A DNA stretch of 64,000 nt from Platerodrilus igneus (taxonomy: Eukaryota > Arthropoda > Insecta > Coleoptera > Lycidae): NCBI GenBank assembly GCA_036346225.1, contig JARFIW010001178.1, positions 1,368,917 to 1,432,916 of the forward strand, written 5' to 3'. The stretch's first letter is position 1. Every line of letters starts with the position of its first letter. Shown here one piece after another: positions 53,986-64,000 of this stretch. The position numbers and the translations under genes were made by a program. Below the pieces are notes generated by a model. That model made no database searches and was not told the DNA's origin. It saw only the letters and a program-made list of their open reading frames with translations.

Positions 53986-56307
53986 CTAATCCTCATCATT
54001 GGAACTGTCCTGCATATCTGGTTCCGGTATTCTGTCTGTTATGCCATGTGATGTTGACAATCCCTGAAACCAACCATGATACTCTTCTGGTATTGCATGG
54101 TTCTTACATAGTTTCAAAAGATCTTTCTTCTTCACAATGCTTATGGGAAGTAATTGTTGATATAGTTTTTTGAAACCTTTGGTAGCGTTGGGGGTGACTT
54201 TTATTTTTGGTGTTGTCGGTAAATTTTTTAGTTCTTTTTGCAGAGTACCATGTTTCTGGATTATCCTGTTTTATTGGTTGTGGTAATAACACTTCAAAAA
54301 CATTAATACAATCAAAATTATCTGAAAGGTCATAATTGTAATAAATCTGACCAAAGTGGCCTTTCACAAATTTTAAGCATTTGATGTTGAGCCATTTAAT
54401 TGTTTTTCCACTTTGGTCAACATTTCAATTAATAATGAGTTTATGCAAGATCTGTACAGTCATAGAAATCTATATACTTCATTTCTTTTACTATGTATTC
54501 CGGTTTTGACACACGTATACCTTTTTGATTTTGCATTTTTTTGTTGATCTAGCATGACGGCAAATGTTCATCCAGTCATGTAAGGAATACACAGGAACAT
54601 TTTTCTTTGCGTGTTCTATAGCCGAATGCATCGAATCCACCTCCATATGGGTGTGGCCCATTTCCAAAAATTTTTGTTCTATAATTTTTACATTATCTAA
54701 AGTTTCCACTGCATACATTAATAAAGCAGCCACATTTTGATTATGGTTCTGGCCACCGCAAGTATCCGAGAACAGTGCGACATGTGACACGTTATTGGTA
54801 ATGTTGCTCCTTAAATAGTCCAGGATACAGCTTCCTACTTGCGAACTTCCTTTCTATCTATTCATCTCAGTTCAAACATAACAGTATGCATTATTCGGTA
54901 GTTTTGCTTCACAAAAACATAGATTATACACGGATATTTTGCGAGTGTAGTATAACTGGCTAACATCCCCAAATGGGATTTGTAGGACTGCTTACAAATC
55001 CAAAGTCAATGAAAAAAAATTATTTTCATTGTTTGCTCTTTCTTTATCCTTTGCCTTTGCATTTTGGCATGCAGTTTTTCTCTGTATGTGATCGTTATAT
55101 TTTTGTTCATACTGTTTTTTTAGAGCTCCTTTTGATTGATTGTATAGAGAACAGATTGAACATTGATCTTTTTTGGGCTTAAAAAAAGACAAGTTGTACT
55201 CTCTGCAAAATATTCTTCTGAATGTTATTTCAGAAACTGTCATCAGCTTTTTTCCTTATATAGGGCGACATACAAGCCATACATTTTTGCAATATTTAAA
55301 TTTCTATCCAAATATTGACATTTCGTGCTCTTTGTTGTGTAATGGGATTCCATTGCTGGAAATGATTCGATATGTGATTTAACAATTTTAATTGATTCCA
55401 AACTGGTTTTATTATTAGGCGTGTCTTCCGCGTTTGTCATCACCTATAAACGTTCATGTACAATCTTTATTTGCCAGTGCATGCGTAATTACATCCATTG
55501 ATATACTTAGCATTTTGCCGAAAAAATTTCGACACACTCGAATTTTGTTGTTTTTTGGAAGAAATATTGTTTTGTGTTAGACCTTTCTTTATGTTGTGTT
55601 TTTTTTACTATTGCACATCTTTTTGGAGCAAATACCTGTATGTTTGACAAAATAAAATCCCGTTTGCTTTTAAAATCCATTTTCCAATAATTAGTACACA
55701 GTATCTGTTGAAGTTCCATTGAAGAGTGTTGGGTTTTTGTCATCACGCTTAACGTTACATAGGGTAAACACTCCGAGCGAAGTTTCTTAGTGACATTTTT
55801 TTTTCCATTCACTAGGATTACTTCCTTTCCATCTTCGTAACTTCATTGTTTTAGTCGATGAAGTTGGATAACTTACTTCACCATTTGGCAATATTGCTAC
55901 TTTTGATAGTATTTGATTTTTGGCAAGGATGTCTGAAAAATTTGATTATCTGGCAACGCCACAGGTTCTGCTATACAATTTGAGTCTGTTTCTGGTTGCA
56001 CTGCACATTGCTCTGTCTGATGGTGATACTTTTTGAAAACCTACATCAACAAGTGGTTGTACAGGAGAAGGAAACCAGGACGGATCATACTCGGATAAAT
56101 CAGAGCCAAATGCAGCCTCAACCTGTTTGAATGTTTTGATTAGTTCATCATTCAAATCACTAGATATGTCATCTATGCATTCCTATGCAACAAGGAAAAT
56201 GAATCCTAACAAATTCATATTAAACTTCAAAACGTAACCTACAAAATATACCAACCTGTTATTTGTGATAAAGCAATATTTACTAATCGCCGCCCTCTGG
56301 ATTCCAT
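53986..56307 (-). pseudogene. Second Sola-like transposase gene (broken, intron-containing)
   Basis: Minus-strand homologue of 37661-40372. Exon 1 (56307-56256) encodes MESRGRRLVNIALSQIT, matching the MSSRGRLLVQRAL start of the other copy. An 83-bp GT-AG intron (56255-56173) joins in frame to DDISSDLNDELIKTFKQVEA. Later pieces are IRVCRNFFGKMLSISMDVIT (Cys-Phe-Phe block), HIESFPAMESHYTTKSTKCQ, YNLSFFKPKKDQCSICSLYN, VALFSDTCGGQNHNQNVAAL (a candidate catalytic Asp) and GHTHMEVDSMHSAIEHAKKN (D-x-x-H), ending with KKKDLLKLCKNHAIPEEYHG and an acidic tail DSSNDED before TAG at 53986-53988. Many stops and shifts. It is quite diverged from the first copy, so it represents a different subfamily or an older insertion. 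Confidence 0.75.
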
Positions 56308-58620
56308 CTCCGTGCCAAAGACTTTATTTTTTAATAGATCAATGTTGTGACAGTTAATGTCAACAATATTTATAATTTTACAATGAAAAACATCCAAATT
56401 CAAAGCACACTAATACAAACTGACTAACAATAACAAAGTGTGAAAGTGAAATGACAGGTGACTTGACTTTGTTGAATTTTTGTTATAAAATGTAGTACTA
56501 AGGACATTCCTCCTAACCAAAAGTGGGATCAGTCAAAACTCAACAAAACAGTTTGGTTGTTGCTGTACATGTTCTGTTAGACTTGAGACTTGAAATAAGG
56601 ATTATCAACCTTAACCTAACAATATAGATTGTCTGGTTTTAGCTGTATGACTAGCGGTAAACTTGTTTTTCAGAGTAACTTGTATTGCCTGTAAAGAATT
56701 TGCACAAACTGTAGTTGTTGAAAAATTAATTTTGTCATAACTTTGAAGAAAAAGAGTAAATAAATGCATTGCCTATGTACTTAACTCCATTTTGAATGTG
56801 TCGATTGTTGGGTTTTGGCGCTCAACCGACTATATACTAAAATGATTACAGTATAAATTGCAACTAAATAATCAGAATTGATGGGCTCATACTTTAATAA
56901 ATGTTTAATAGATTAAGATTAATTTTAAATCTAAGTGGGAAATGTGTAGGTTAGCTCAGAATAGGAAACAATGATGATGATAAAGATAATCTAAATTAAT
57001 ATTTCCTAACAAGAAAAAGTTTAAATTAAAGTCCATATTAAGTATAATTTAAAAGTTGGAATATATATCTATGCAATATTTTTGTTTTTAGAAATTAAAC
57101 TTTATCCTAAAATTCTAGGTGAAATATACGAATTTGTAATTTTTCTAAACAGGTTTTTTGCCATTAGTAATATCCTGTAGAGAACCCCTCGCACACGTTT
57201 GAATAAACCCTTCAAGAATGCCAGTTGCATAATGAAAAGCATACACCAGCACATGGTTGCTGATCATATTCCTTTGGAGTATAAGACTAAATTGTTCTAA
57301 TGCTGAAGGTTATGGTCAATTCTTATGACAAATAATGTGTTTTAGCAAAACCTAATAGTTATCTGAACAATTATCTCGTCCGTTACAAAAACAATTTTTA
57401 TAGCTTGAACACACGATAACAATTCCATGTGTCTGCATTGCCTCTCCTGTCCACTACAATCTTTCCAGTCCTCTTGCCTTTGCAGAAACGTTGACTTTAT
57501 TTTGCGGTAGTGACATTTCAACTTCAAATTTTCTCACAAAAACTTCTGTTGTCTTACTTTTAACATTTCGAATTTAAATATCAAGATGGAAATGATCCTT
57601 TTCTGTTAGTCATGTATGCTTTTAATCACAGTACATTCTTACATCGATAGTATAGTTTCAGGTGAAGACTCCGTATGAACTTCATAAATGGTTAAGAAAT
57701 CGTCTGGATTTCTTAAAACCTCTTCCTCTTTCACAATAATCATTCACTTTAGTACCTTTGAAGATTCTGATGTTTAATCTTTGTTTTCAAGTATATACCA
57801 AAAAGTACAATCAGTACAACCCATCTCAGCAACAAAATTATTAACTTACCTTTACTAAAATTTATTGTCACTCTGATTCCATGGTACTTTTCTTGGATTT
57901 GTTTCCATCCACAATGATAGAAAATGTTCGTCTCCATTTGAGTATCCTATATTCAGGATTACACACTTCACACTTCTTGGTATCACATTCGTTTCATCGA
58001 GAATCTTGCTGGTGTCAAATCACGACAGTGTTCTTTATGGTGGTAGCATTAGCCGTTCTATACTGCTCTTTTGAAAATTCCAATCCACTTAGTTCGAATT
58101 ATACATTTCTGAAGTTCTCATCGAAAAATGCATGGTCGCATTAACTAGTTACATTTATTTTTGAATATGCAGCATTATTTGAACAATCGTCAAAACTTTG
58201 ATTTTTGAAGTTTGTGACTTTCATATTCGAAGAATTCATACTACCCATTCTACTATCCTCATAAAATTGTCATAGAAAAGCATATTTTTCATCTGTTATC
58301 TATATGTAAATTTTCTCGTGTTTTTATTCTTATATAAACCACTCACCAATAAAGTAAATTGCAATAGTATTCTTTAGATGTTTTCGACCCAGAAATCATC
58401 CATTGCTGAAATTATTGTTAACTTTTATTAAGCAATCTGTTTATAATTAGAGATATAGCGTACCTGACTATATAAAAATATTTAAAAAAACGGGCTATAA
58501 CTTAAAATGATTGAATAAGTTTTTACTTGCATTATACACGTACAGTGAACTTAGAGTTATGTGGTGGTGTAAAAGACTTAACAAACAATTTGATCAGTTT
58601 TTCCATATTTTAATTTCTTG
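56308..58620. other. Intronic DNA, no gene recognised
   Basis: AT-rich. Minus-strand sequence from 57540 to 57130 and from 58140 to 57750 looks like eroded coding sequence (for example VRKFEVEMSLPQNKVNVSAK), but I could not assign it. Confidence 0.4.
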
Positions 58621-58653
58621 ATATAAATTTACTTATAATGTTTCTTTTTTCAG

Positions 58654-58800
58654 AGAATACAAAGCCGTTCCTAGCAAAGGAAGGCCTGTGCCAGTTGGTG
58701 ATAGATCTTATTGAAAAATATAAGCAGTTAGTCGAAGATGAAGAAACCAGAGGTGTTCTCAGAATGGCATGTGATATTATTGTTTTAATACTTACAGATG
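58654..58800 (+). CDS. vimar: Vimar/RAP1GDS1-like protein, second recognised coding exon
   Basis: Exactly 49 codons, entered and left in phase 1. A pyrimidine-rich acceptor (TTTCTTTTTTCAG) precedes it and a donor ATG|GTAATT follows. The encoded piece (ENTKPFLAKEGLCQLVIDLI, then RGVLRMACDIIVLILTDG) continues the Armadillo repeat of exon 1 and corresponds to the EAGLVECLLEIVQQ...SDLMVLLLLGD region of RAP1GDS1. No stop or shift, unlike the surrounding TE sequence. Later exons lie downstream of the window or were not recognisable within 58801-64000. Confidence 0.85.
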
Positions 58801-59300
58801 GTAATTTATTTAATATTTTACCTTAAAACCTTTTATAAATGATTTTATTTTATTGATAATGGGATACTTATGCTATTGTATTTAAATGTTTGTCAATTAA
58901 ACTTACGTTGGTGAAATTAGGTCAAATAGGTATGAAAACTCGTTGCATAATTGAATTACAACAGTGGACTATTCGCGAATAAGTGATTTGTCGCTGGAAA
59001 ATTTACGATAGTTCTAAAAAATACATTAAACTTTATTCCTATTATTTACAAATATCAAAAACTAACAAATTAATGTGTATTATACAGTAATACAAAATTA
59101 TCAACAATCTGCAACCATGTCATCTCCACAACGTCAGACTACTTACGTGTAATAATTAAATTCTATAGTTCTATGCAATTGTCATACAATTTACGTATAA
59201 AGGAATATGTTATCTTAATCTACCATTTTCAATTTTGTGCACATCCAGTTGCTATTTGAATCTTTAGAATGCTGCTAATAACCGTTCCTAATAGTAATCC
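58801..59300 (+). other. Start of the next vimar-like intron, no features
   Basis: Begins at the GTAATT donor. AT-rich and without coding sequence. The intron exceeds 5 kb in this window. Confidence 0.6.
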
Positions 59301-59864
59301 CCTAACGGGTTGTTAGTTTAGACTTCACTTTTAAGTACGTTAGCATTAAATTTTCAGAACATCAAGGGTATTTTTATTCCTCCGTACATGCTATAAGAAA
59401 ACTTCTTATTACCTTAATCGACACCTGTGTCATTTGTTTTAATATTAGTTGTTAGTTTCATGCCGAATGGAAAAATGAAAATAATATTGCAACACAATGA
59501 GATGCAAACCTATCAAATCTGTTAATAATGTGCAGATTATTAAAGTACAATGGTTTGATTTAACTTTTATTTGCATGAAAGTGTTCAACATAATAATACC
59601 ATGTTCAAACTACTATGAAGAATATTCAGATCAGAGATGTTTAGCTTCCACCTAATCATTATTAATAATACATGAACTTCATAGATTGCTTATGTTGTTA
59701 TATTAGTTTTAGTTTCATGATCATGTTCAATGAACACGTGCAAGTTGCATCATGCTCAAAAATCACAAGGATTATTATTATGTTATGCTTCTCTCTTAAT
59801 GTATTTAGATACGATTATTAAACAACGTTATTATTAAACCAACGTAATATATAATAACACAACA
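59301..59864 (+). repeat. Probable 5' LTR region of the third gypsy element
   Basis: The sequence directly before the primer site ends ...AACACAACA (CA at 59863-59864). No second LTR is available in the window, so the left limit is not determined and 59301 is nominal. Confidence 0.4.
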
Positions 59865-59880
59865 TGGTGTCAGGTTAGTC
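59865..59880 (+). promoter_or_regulatory. Primer-binding site of the third gypsy element
   Basis: TGGTGTCAGGTTAGTC. TGGTGTCAG-type primer sites complementary to a tRNA 3' end are common in Ty3/gypsy elements. It sits 50-100 bp before gag. Confidence 0.6.
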
Positions 59881-59913
59881 TTAAAAATTTGTTGAAGGAG
59901 AACATAACCTAAT

Positions 59914-60860
59914 TTGGAATTTTTAATGATAAAAGAAAAATATGAAATGTTGTCTAATAATCCTATGGAAGGTGGTACGAAATCACCAAAGCTTTCGTCG
60001 TCAATAAGACCGTTAATTACTGAAGGTAATTTGTCAAACAATTGGAAAAATTGGTACATGCAATTTAAAATATATTTGCGTGCCAGTGGTCTTGAAAACG
60101 AGGAAGATAAATGCAAAGTAGCGATCTTCTTGCACTATATTGGAAATGATGCACTTTTGATTTTCAATTCGTTTAATTTGGATATGGATACCTGCAAGTA
60201 TAAAGAATTAATTAAAAAATTTGAAACCCACTGTCAATCAAAAACTAACCTAACAGTTGAACGTCATAATTTTTTAACCAGATTTCAAAAGACTGATGAG
60301 AATATCGACGAATTTGTTACTATACTAAAAAATTTAAGTTTAGTATGTGAATTAGGCCAACTTAGAGAAAGTTTGGTAAAGGATATGTGTATAGCTGGTC
60401 TGAATAGTAATAATCGTTCAATTAAGGAACGCGTACTACAAGAAGATGACTTAGAGTTAGAAAAAGCTATAAAAATTGCGGAGTCAATTGAAATCACCCA
60501 TGAACAAGCTCAGCAATAGTTAAAAATAATGAAATGGTAATCAGTAAAGTCAAGCAGTCTCATGGTGAAAATTCATAAAATGCACAATCATCGTCAAGAA
60601 GTAAATGTTATCTTCCACAAGCTAAATACCGTAGTAGTAGTAATAATAATAAAGGGAATACTAATGTATGTACCTGTTGTGATCAAAAACATTATAGTAA
60701 TTGTCCAGCAGAAGGGGTAATATGTAATTATTGTCATAAATTAAATCATTTAGCTAAATTCTGTTATGTTAAGAAAGTCAAAACAGTTAACCTAGAAGGT
60801 AATGTTGACTCTAATACTGATAATAATTATTATAGTGATAATGATGACTTATTGTTTATA
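59914..60860 (+). pseudogene. Ty3/gypsy gag with zinc knuckles (third gypsy element)
   Basis: The first frame (59914-60519; the likely start is Met at 59965, MEGGTKSPKLSS) has the gag capsid-like pattern: NWKNWYMQFKIYLRASGLEN, KVAIFLHYIGNDALLIFNSF, FETHCQSKTNLTVERHNFLT and ENIDEFVTILKNLSLVCELG. After a stop at 60517, the next frame carries two nucleic-acid-binding Cys/His knuckles near 60668-60765 (CTCCDQKHYSNCPA and CNYCHKLNHLAKFC). Gag packages element RNA in virus-like particles. A few stops separate the parts. Confidence 0.85.
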
Positions 60861-60926
60861 TAATCAATTACCAATTTAAACAGTAATGCTACAAATTGGT
60901 TTCAAGATATTTATATTAACATTCTT

Positions 60927-62352
60927 TTGAAATGTAACTTGGATACAGGGGCTGAAGCAAATGTCATGTCGTTTAAGAATTTTAGAAATTTAAATACTAA
61001 AGATGAAATACAACCTACAAATGTTAAGCTAACATCATTTTCAGGTAATTATATACCTGTTGAAGGCAAGGTCAATATTAACTGTGTTATAAATAACTCA
61101 TTAGCTTATATTGAGTTTCTAGTCGTACAAATTGACTGTTAAACCATAATAGGTCTTCCAGCCTGTCAAAATTAAGGTCTTATAAAAGGAAGTAGTAGTC
61201 TAAATCATAAAGAGTTGATAGATGACTATATGAAGACATTTTTATAGAGTTAGGCTGTTTACCAAATAAATGTCATATTACAGTTGATCTAGGCATTATG
61301 CCTATTGTTGATTATCCACGCAAAGTGCCTTTTGCATTGCATAGGAGATTAAAACTAGAATAGTTAAAATGAATGAACCTAGTGAATGGGTGAATTCACT
61401 AGTAATAGTCCAAAAGAAAAATGACGTATCTCTCTAGATCCACGTAATTTAAATAAAGCTATTAAGCGAATGTCATCCACTTCCCACATTTGAGAAGATT
61501 CGCTCAAAATTATCCGAAGCGAAATATTTCTCAACCCTTGACGCACAGTCCAGATTTTGGATGTTGTAATTAGACGAAAACAGCGCAAATTTATGTGTCT
61601 TTAATACACCCTTTGGGAGGTATAAATATAAAATAATATAATATAATATAAATATAAAGTTTTATGTGCACCTGAAATTTTCCATAAAACTATGTCGGAA
61701 TTATTTTCTGACATAACCAGGTGTTCTAATTTATATAGACGATCTCCCAATTTATAATGATACGATAGAAGGTCGCAATGAAACACTAAAAGGGTTTTTG
61801 AAAAGCTATGGATGTTAATTTAACATGGACAAATGCAATTTTTTCTTGTCAGAAATTCAATATCTTGGACATATTTTTCGTTCATTAGGGATACGTCCAA
61901 ATCCAAAGAAAGGAACTGCCATTTGTAAGCTAGAAAGACCTAAACCAGTCACAGAAGTTAAACGTTTCCTAGGGATGGTTAATTATTTAGGTACATATAT
62001 TGACAACCTAGCAAACAAAACCGTGCAATTAAGATCACTTATTAAAAAAAATATTGCTTTACAGTGGAGCAAAGCTCACCAAAGAATTTGATAATTTAAA
62101 AAATATTATAACCAATACTCCAGTCTTAACATATTTTGATAATAATCGACCATTGGTCTTATCTTTTGATAGCTCAAAATTTGCTGTCGGAGTGGTTATT
62201 TTACATGACCATAGACCAATTTTTTATTCGTCAAAGTCTTTAACATCTTGTCAAACTAATTACGCTCAGATTGAAAAAGAATTATATGCAATACAATTTG
62301 GGTGTACCCGTTTTCATCAATATATCTATGGCTGTAAGGTGCAAGTGTAAAC
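60927..62352 (+). pseudogene. Ty3/gypsy pol (protease, RT, RNase H), third gypsy element, cut by a LINE
   Basis: The order is normal: protease CNLDTGAEANVMSF (60930), RT start GCLPNKCHITVDL near 61255, EWVNSLVIVQKKND near 61385, a decayed palm (the YxDD box near 61735 is not recognisable), thumb CNFFLSEIQYLGHIFRSLGI (61831) with KPVTEVKRFLGMVNYLGTYI, then RNase H VLSFDSSKFAVGVVIL (DSS core), FYSSKSLTSCQTNYAQIEKE and FHQYIYGCKVQV, running to about 62352, just before the expected TDHKPL block is complete. There a LINE begins, so integrase and 3' LTR are missing from the window. Multiple stops. Confidence 0.88.
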
Positions 62353-64000
62353 TGATCATAAACTCTAGCAACACAAATGTCAACGAAATTAAAATACGGA
62401 TAGATGACAAGATTATATCGGATTCTTTACAAATACCAAACTTGTTTAATAAGCATTTTAGTTTTTATTCTCAAAATTTCAGTACAGGTAAAGAGAATTG
62501 TGAAGTAAATATAAAATCTAAATAGAATTCTGTGATGGTCCAAAATGGTAGAACAATCTTCTTAACACCGTGCAATCGATATGAGATAATAGATATAATA
62601 AATGGTTTTCAAAAGAAAACTTCATTTGAATTAAACTCAATTTCCATCACAGTAATTAAACATTGCAAGTATTCAATTGTTGAAAATCTGGTGTATATTT
62701 TTAATTTGTTTTTAGAACGAGGGATTTTTCCAGAATGCTTTAAAACAGCCAAAGTTATACCAGTGTTTAAAAAAGGTGATTCACACAACATTAACAATTA
62801 TAGGCCAATAGCATTGCTTCCATGCTTATCAAACATTTTTTTAAAAGTAATTTACAACTAATTCATTAGTTTCTTCAAGGAATGCAATATTATCTCTAGT
62901 TTACAACATGGATTCGTCAAAGGACAAAGTGTAGAAACAGCGCTTTATAATATAACAAAAGAAATTCATACCAGCATAGACAAGAAGCTGTATGTTGGGT
63001 GTATATCCTGCGATTTCAGTAAAGCATTTGACTCTGTAAAACATGAAATACTGTTATTTAAATTAGAACATTATGGTATTAGAGGTATAGCCCATGACTT
63101 AATTTGTTCTTATTTGTTTGAAGGAAAACAATGTTGCAATTGGTGGTATTGATGGTAGGGTATCTTTGTCATCGGAGACTGCACTAAACCAAGGAGTTCC
63201 GCAGGGCTCCATTTTAGGACCATTACTATTTTTGATTTATGTCAATGATTTTCCAGCAAACATTGAGTTTGGACGTAGTTATCTCTATGCGGATGATGCT
63301 CTCTAAATATTTGTAAGTCGACGACTCCCTTAGGATTGAGTACTTCAATACAAGAAAGCTTAAAGAGTATAACTGATGGGTGTGAATTAAATAGAATCAC
63401 ATTAAATTTGGATAAAACTAGTTGCATATTATTCAACAAAATTATTACAATTGTTCCATGGATAACATTGGCATAAAGGCCGTTCACAATATAAAATTCC
63501 TGGGAGCTACTGTAGATTGCTCGCTTGATTGGGAGAATCACATACTCAAATTCATATACGTCTCGCAAAAGTCAATTTTGCACTGCGCAAACTTCTTACA
63601 GTAATGTCACATTCAACACTATTGATGGTATATCATGCATACTTTTATAGTATAATGCGCTATTGCATTATGTTTTGGGGTATATCATCTTATGCATATA
63701 GAATTTTCCTCCAACAAAAAACAGCCATTCGCATACTTAGTAAGTCTCCTAGAAAGTCTCATAGACGAGAAAGCTGCAGAACTATTTGTATCCTTAGAGT
63801 TGTTAACCTTTCCATTTGTCTGCATCTTTGAATGTCTGTGCTTCGTGCATAAATTTAAAAATGTATTCTTTGAAGTCTCCAAAACACTTAAAACCAGGCA
63901 ATCGGGCCAATTGCTGGTAGTGCCACGACATGATACCAGAAAATTTGAAAACAGCTTGCAATATATGGGAGTTAAATTGTACAACCATCTTCCTTACAGA
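62353..64000 (+). pseudogene. LINE reverse transcriptase (Jockey/CR1-like), 5'-truncated, continues past the window
   Basis: Starts within the pre-RT linker (NEIKIRIDDKIISDSLQIPN). It then reads IPVFKKGDSHNINNYRPIAL (62757-62816), [38 protein letters not shown] (catalytic Asp intact, about 63000), NQGVPQGSILGPLLFLIYVN (about 63190), YLYADDAL (63281-63304) followed by a stop, then C-terminal pieces IKFLGATVDCSLDWENHILK (about 63495) and LLMVYHAYFYSIMRYCIMFW (about 63622). Better preserved than the other LINE relics, with the two Asp boxes intact but frameshifted. It truncates the gypsy pol at 62352. Confidence 0.88.

Larger units (their letters stand above)
28071..58653 (+). other. 30.6-kb intron of the vimar-like gene, filled with mobile elements
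   Basis: Donor GTAAGT at 28071 and acceptor TTTCTTTTTTCAG ending at 58653. Phase 1 exon ends on both sides join to give a Glu codon and continue the Armadillo repeat. Within it are at least eight mobile-element insertions or relics on both strands (listed separately). Whether additional short exons hide inside is not excluded, but the protein alignment is continuous across the two recognised exons. Confidence 0.8.

Noticed and set aside
57749..58144. Possible ISXO2-like or other transposase on the minus strand
   Set aside because: A few words resemble such proteins, but no catalytic order or conserved block could be established.
1..64000. CRISPR arrays, operons, prokaryotic genes or phage modules
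   Set aside because: No spaced direct-repeat arrays, ribosome-binding-site-led operons or prokaryotic gene density. The window has eukaryotic introns and insect TEs.

Overview
The window reads as AT-rich nuclear DNA of an arthropod, most likely an insect with a large, repeat-filled genome. The signs are spliced genes with GT-AG introns, an Armadillo-repeat protein resembling Drosophila vimar/vertebrate RAP1GDS1, a BESS-motif protein, and many insect-type transposable elements (TEs): piggyBac, Tc1/mariner-like, Ty3/gypsy, several LINEs, a Sola-like DNA transposon, a Penelope-type ribozyme repeat and a Polinton-type polymerase relic. I cannot name the species.

Region 1 (1-6.2 kb): non-coding DNA with AT microsatellites, a duplicated repeat carrying a tRNA-derived segment (2714-3390, the second copy folded back on itself), and a decayed LINE reverse transcriptase (about 5.06-6.15 kb). 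Region 2 (6.26-20.9 kb): a nest of elements. A broken minus-strand Ty3/gypsy element (LTR and primer site near 17.5-17.8 kb, gag from 12993, pol to 6.5 kb) is split by a piggyBac element (8007-11712) with TTAA on both sides. That piggyBac is itself split by a LINE tail. A gag-only LTR element (14242-17257) sits in the gypsy leader, a second copy (17838-20868) abuts the gypsy LTR, and half an LTR of the same family caps the truncated pol at 6.5 kb. Region 3 (20.9-27.3 kb): mostly non-coding, with one small intact BESS-motif gene (24276-24572) and a LINE endonuclease fragment.

Region 4 (27.3-64 kb): the vimar-like gene on the plus strand. Exon 1 is 27347-28070 and the next recognised exon is 58654-58800, in matching phase, so they define a 30.6-kb intron. 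The intron holds a LINE split by a TA-flanked transposon that itself contains a second, related transposon; a gypsy RT split by a Sola-like element with a 4-bp ATTT duplication; a gypsy integrase; a small MITE; a Polinton-type DNA polymerase B relic; a minus-strand LINE; a foldback with a hammerhead-ribozyme-like core; and a second Sola-like transposase. The following intron (58801 onward) holds a third gypsy element cut by a LINE that runs off the window.

Only the two host genes look selected and intact. Nearly all other coding sequence is TE relic with frameshifts, stops or lost catalytic residues. Several insertions can be read precisely because taking out the insert and one target copy leaves an uninterrupted reading frame in the host element. 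I saw no convincing new multi-gene system. The most interesting items are the nested pair of related long-TIR transposons, the pair of intron-containing Sola-like transposases, the ribozyme-like foldback and the TE-loaded vimar-like intron.
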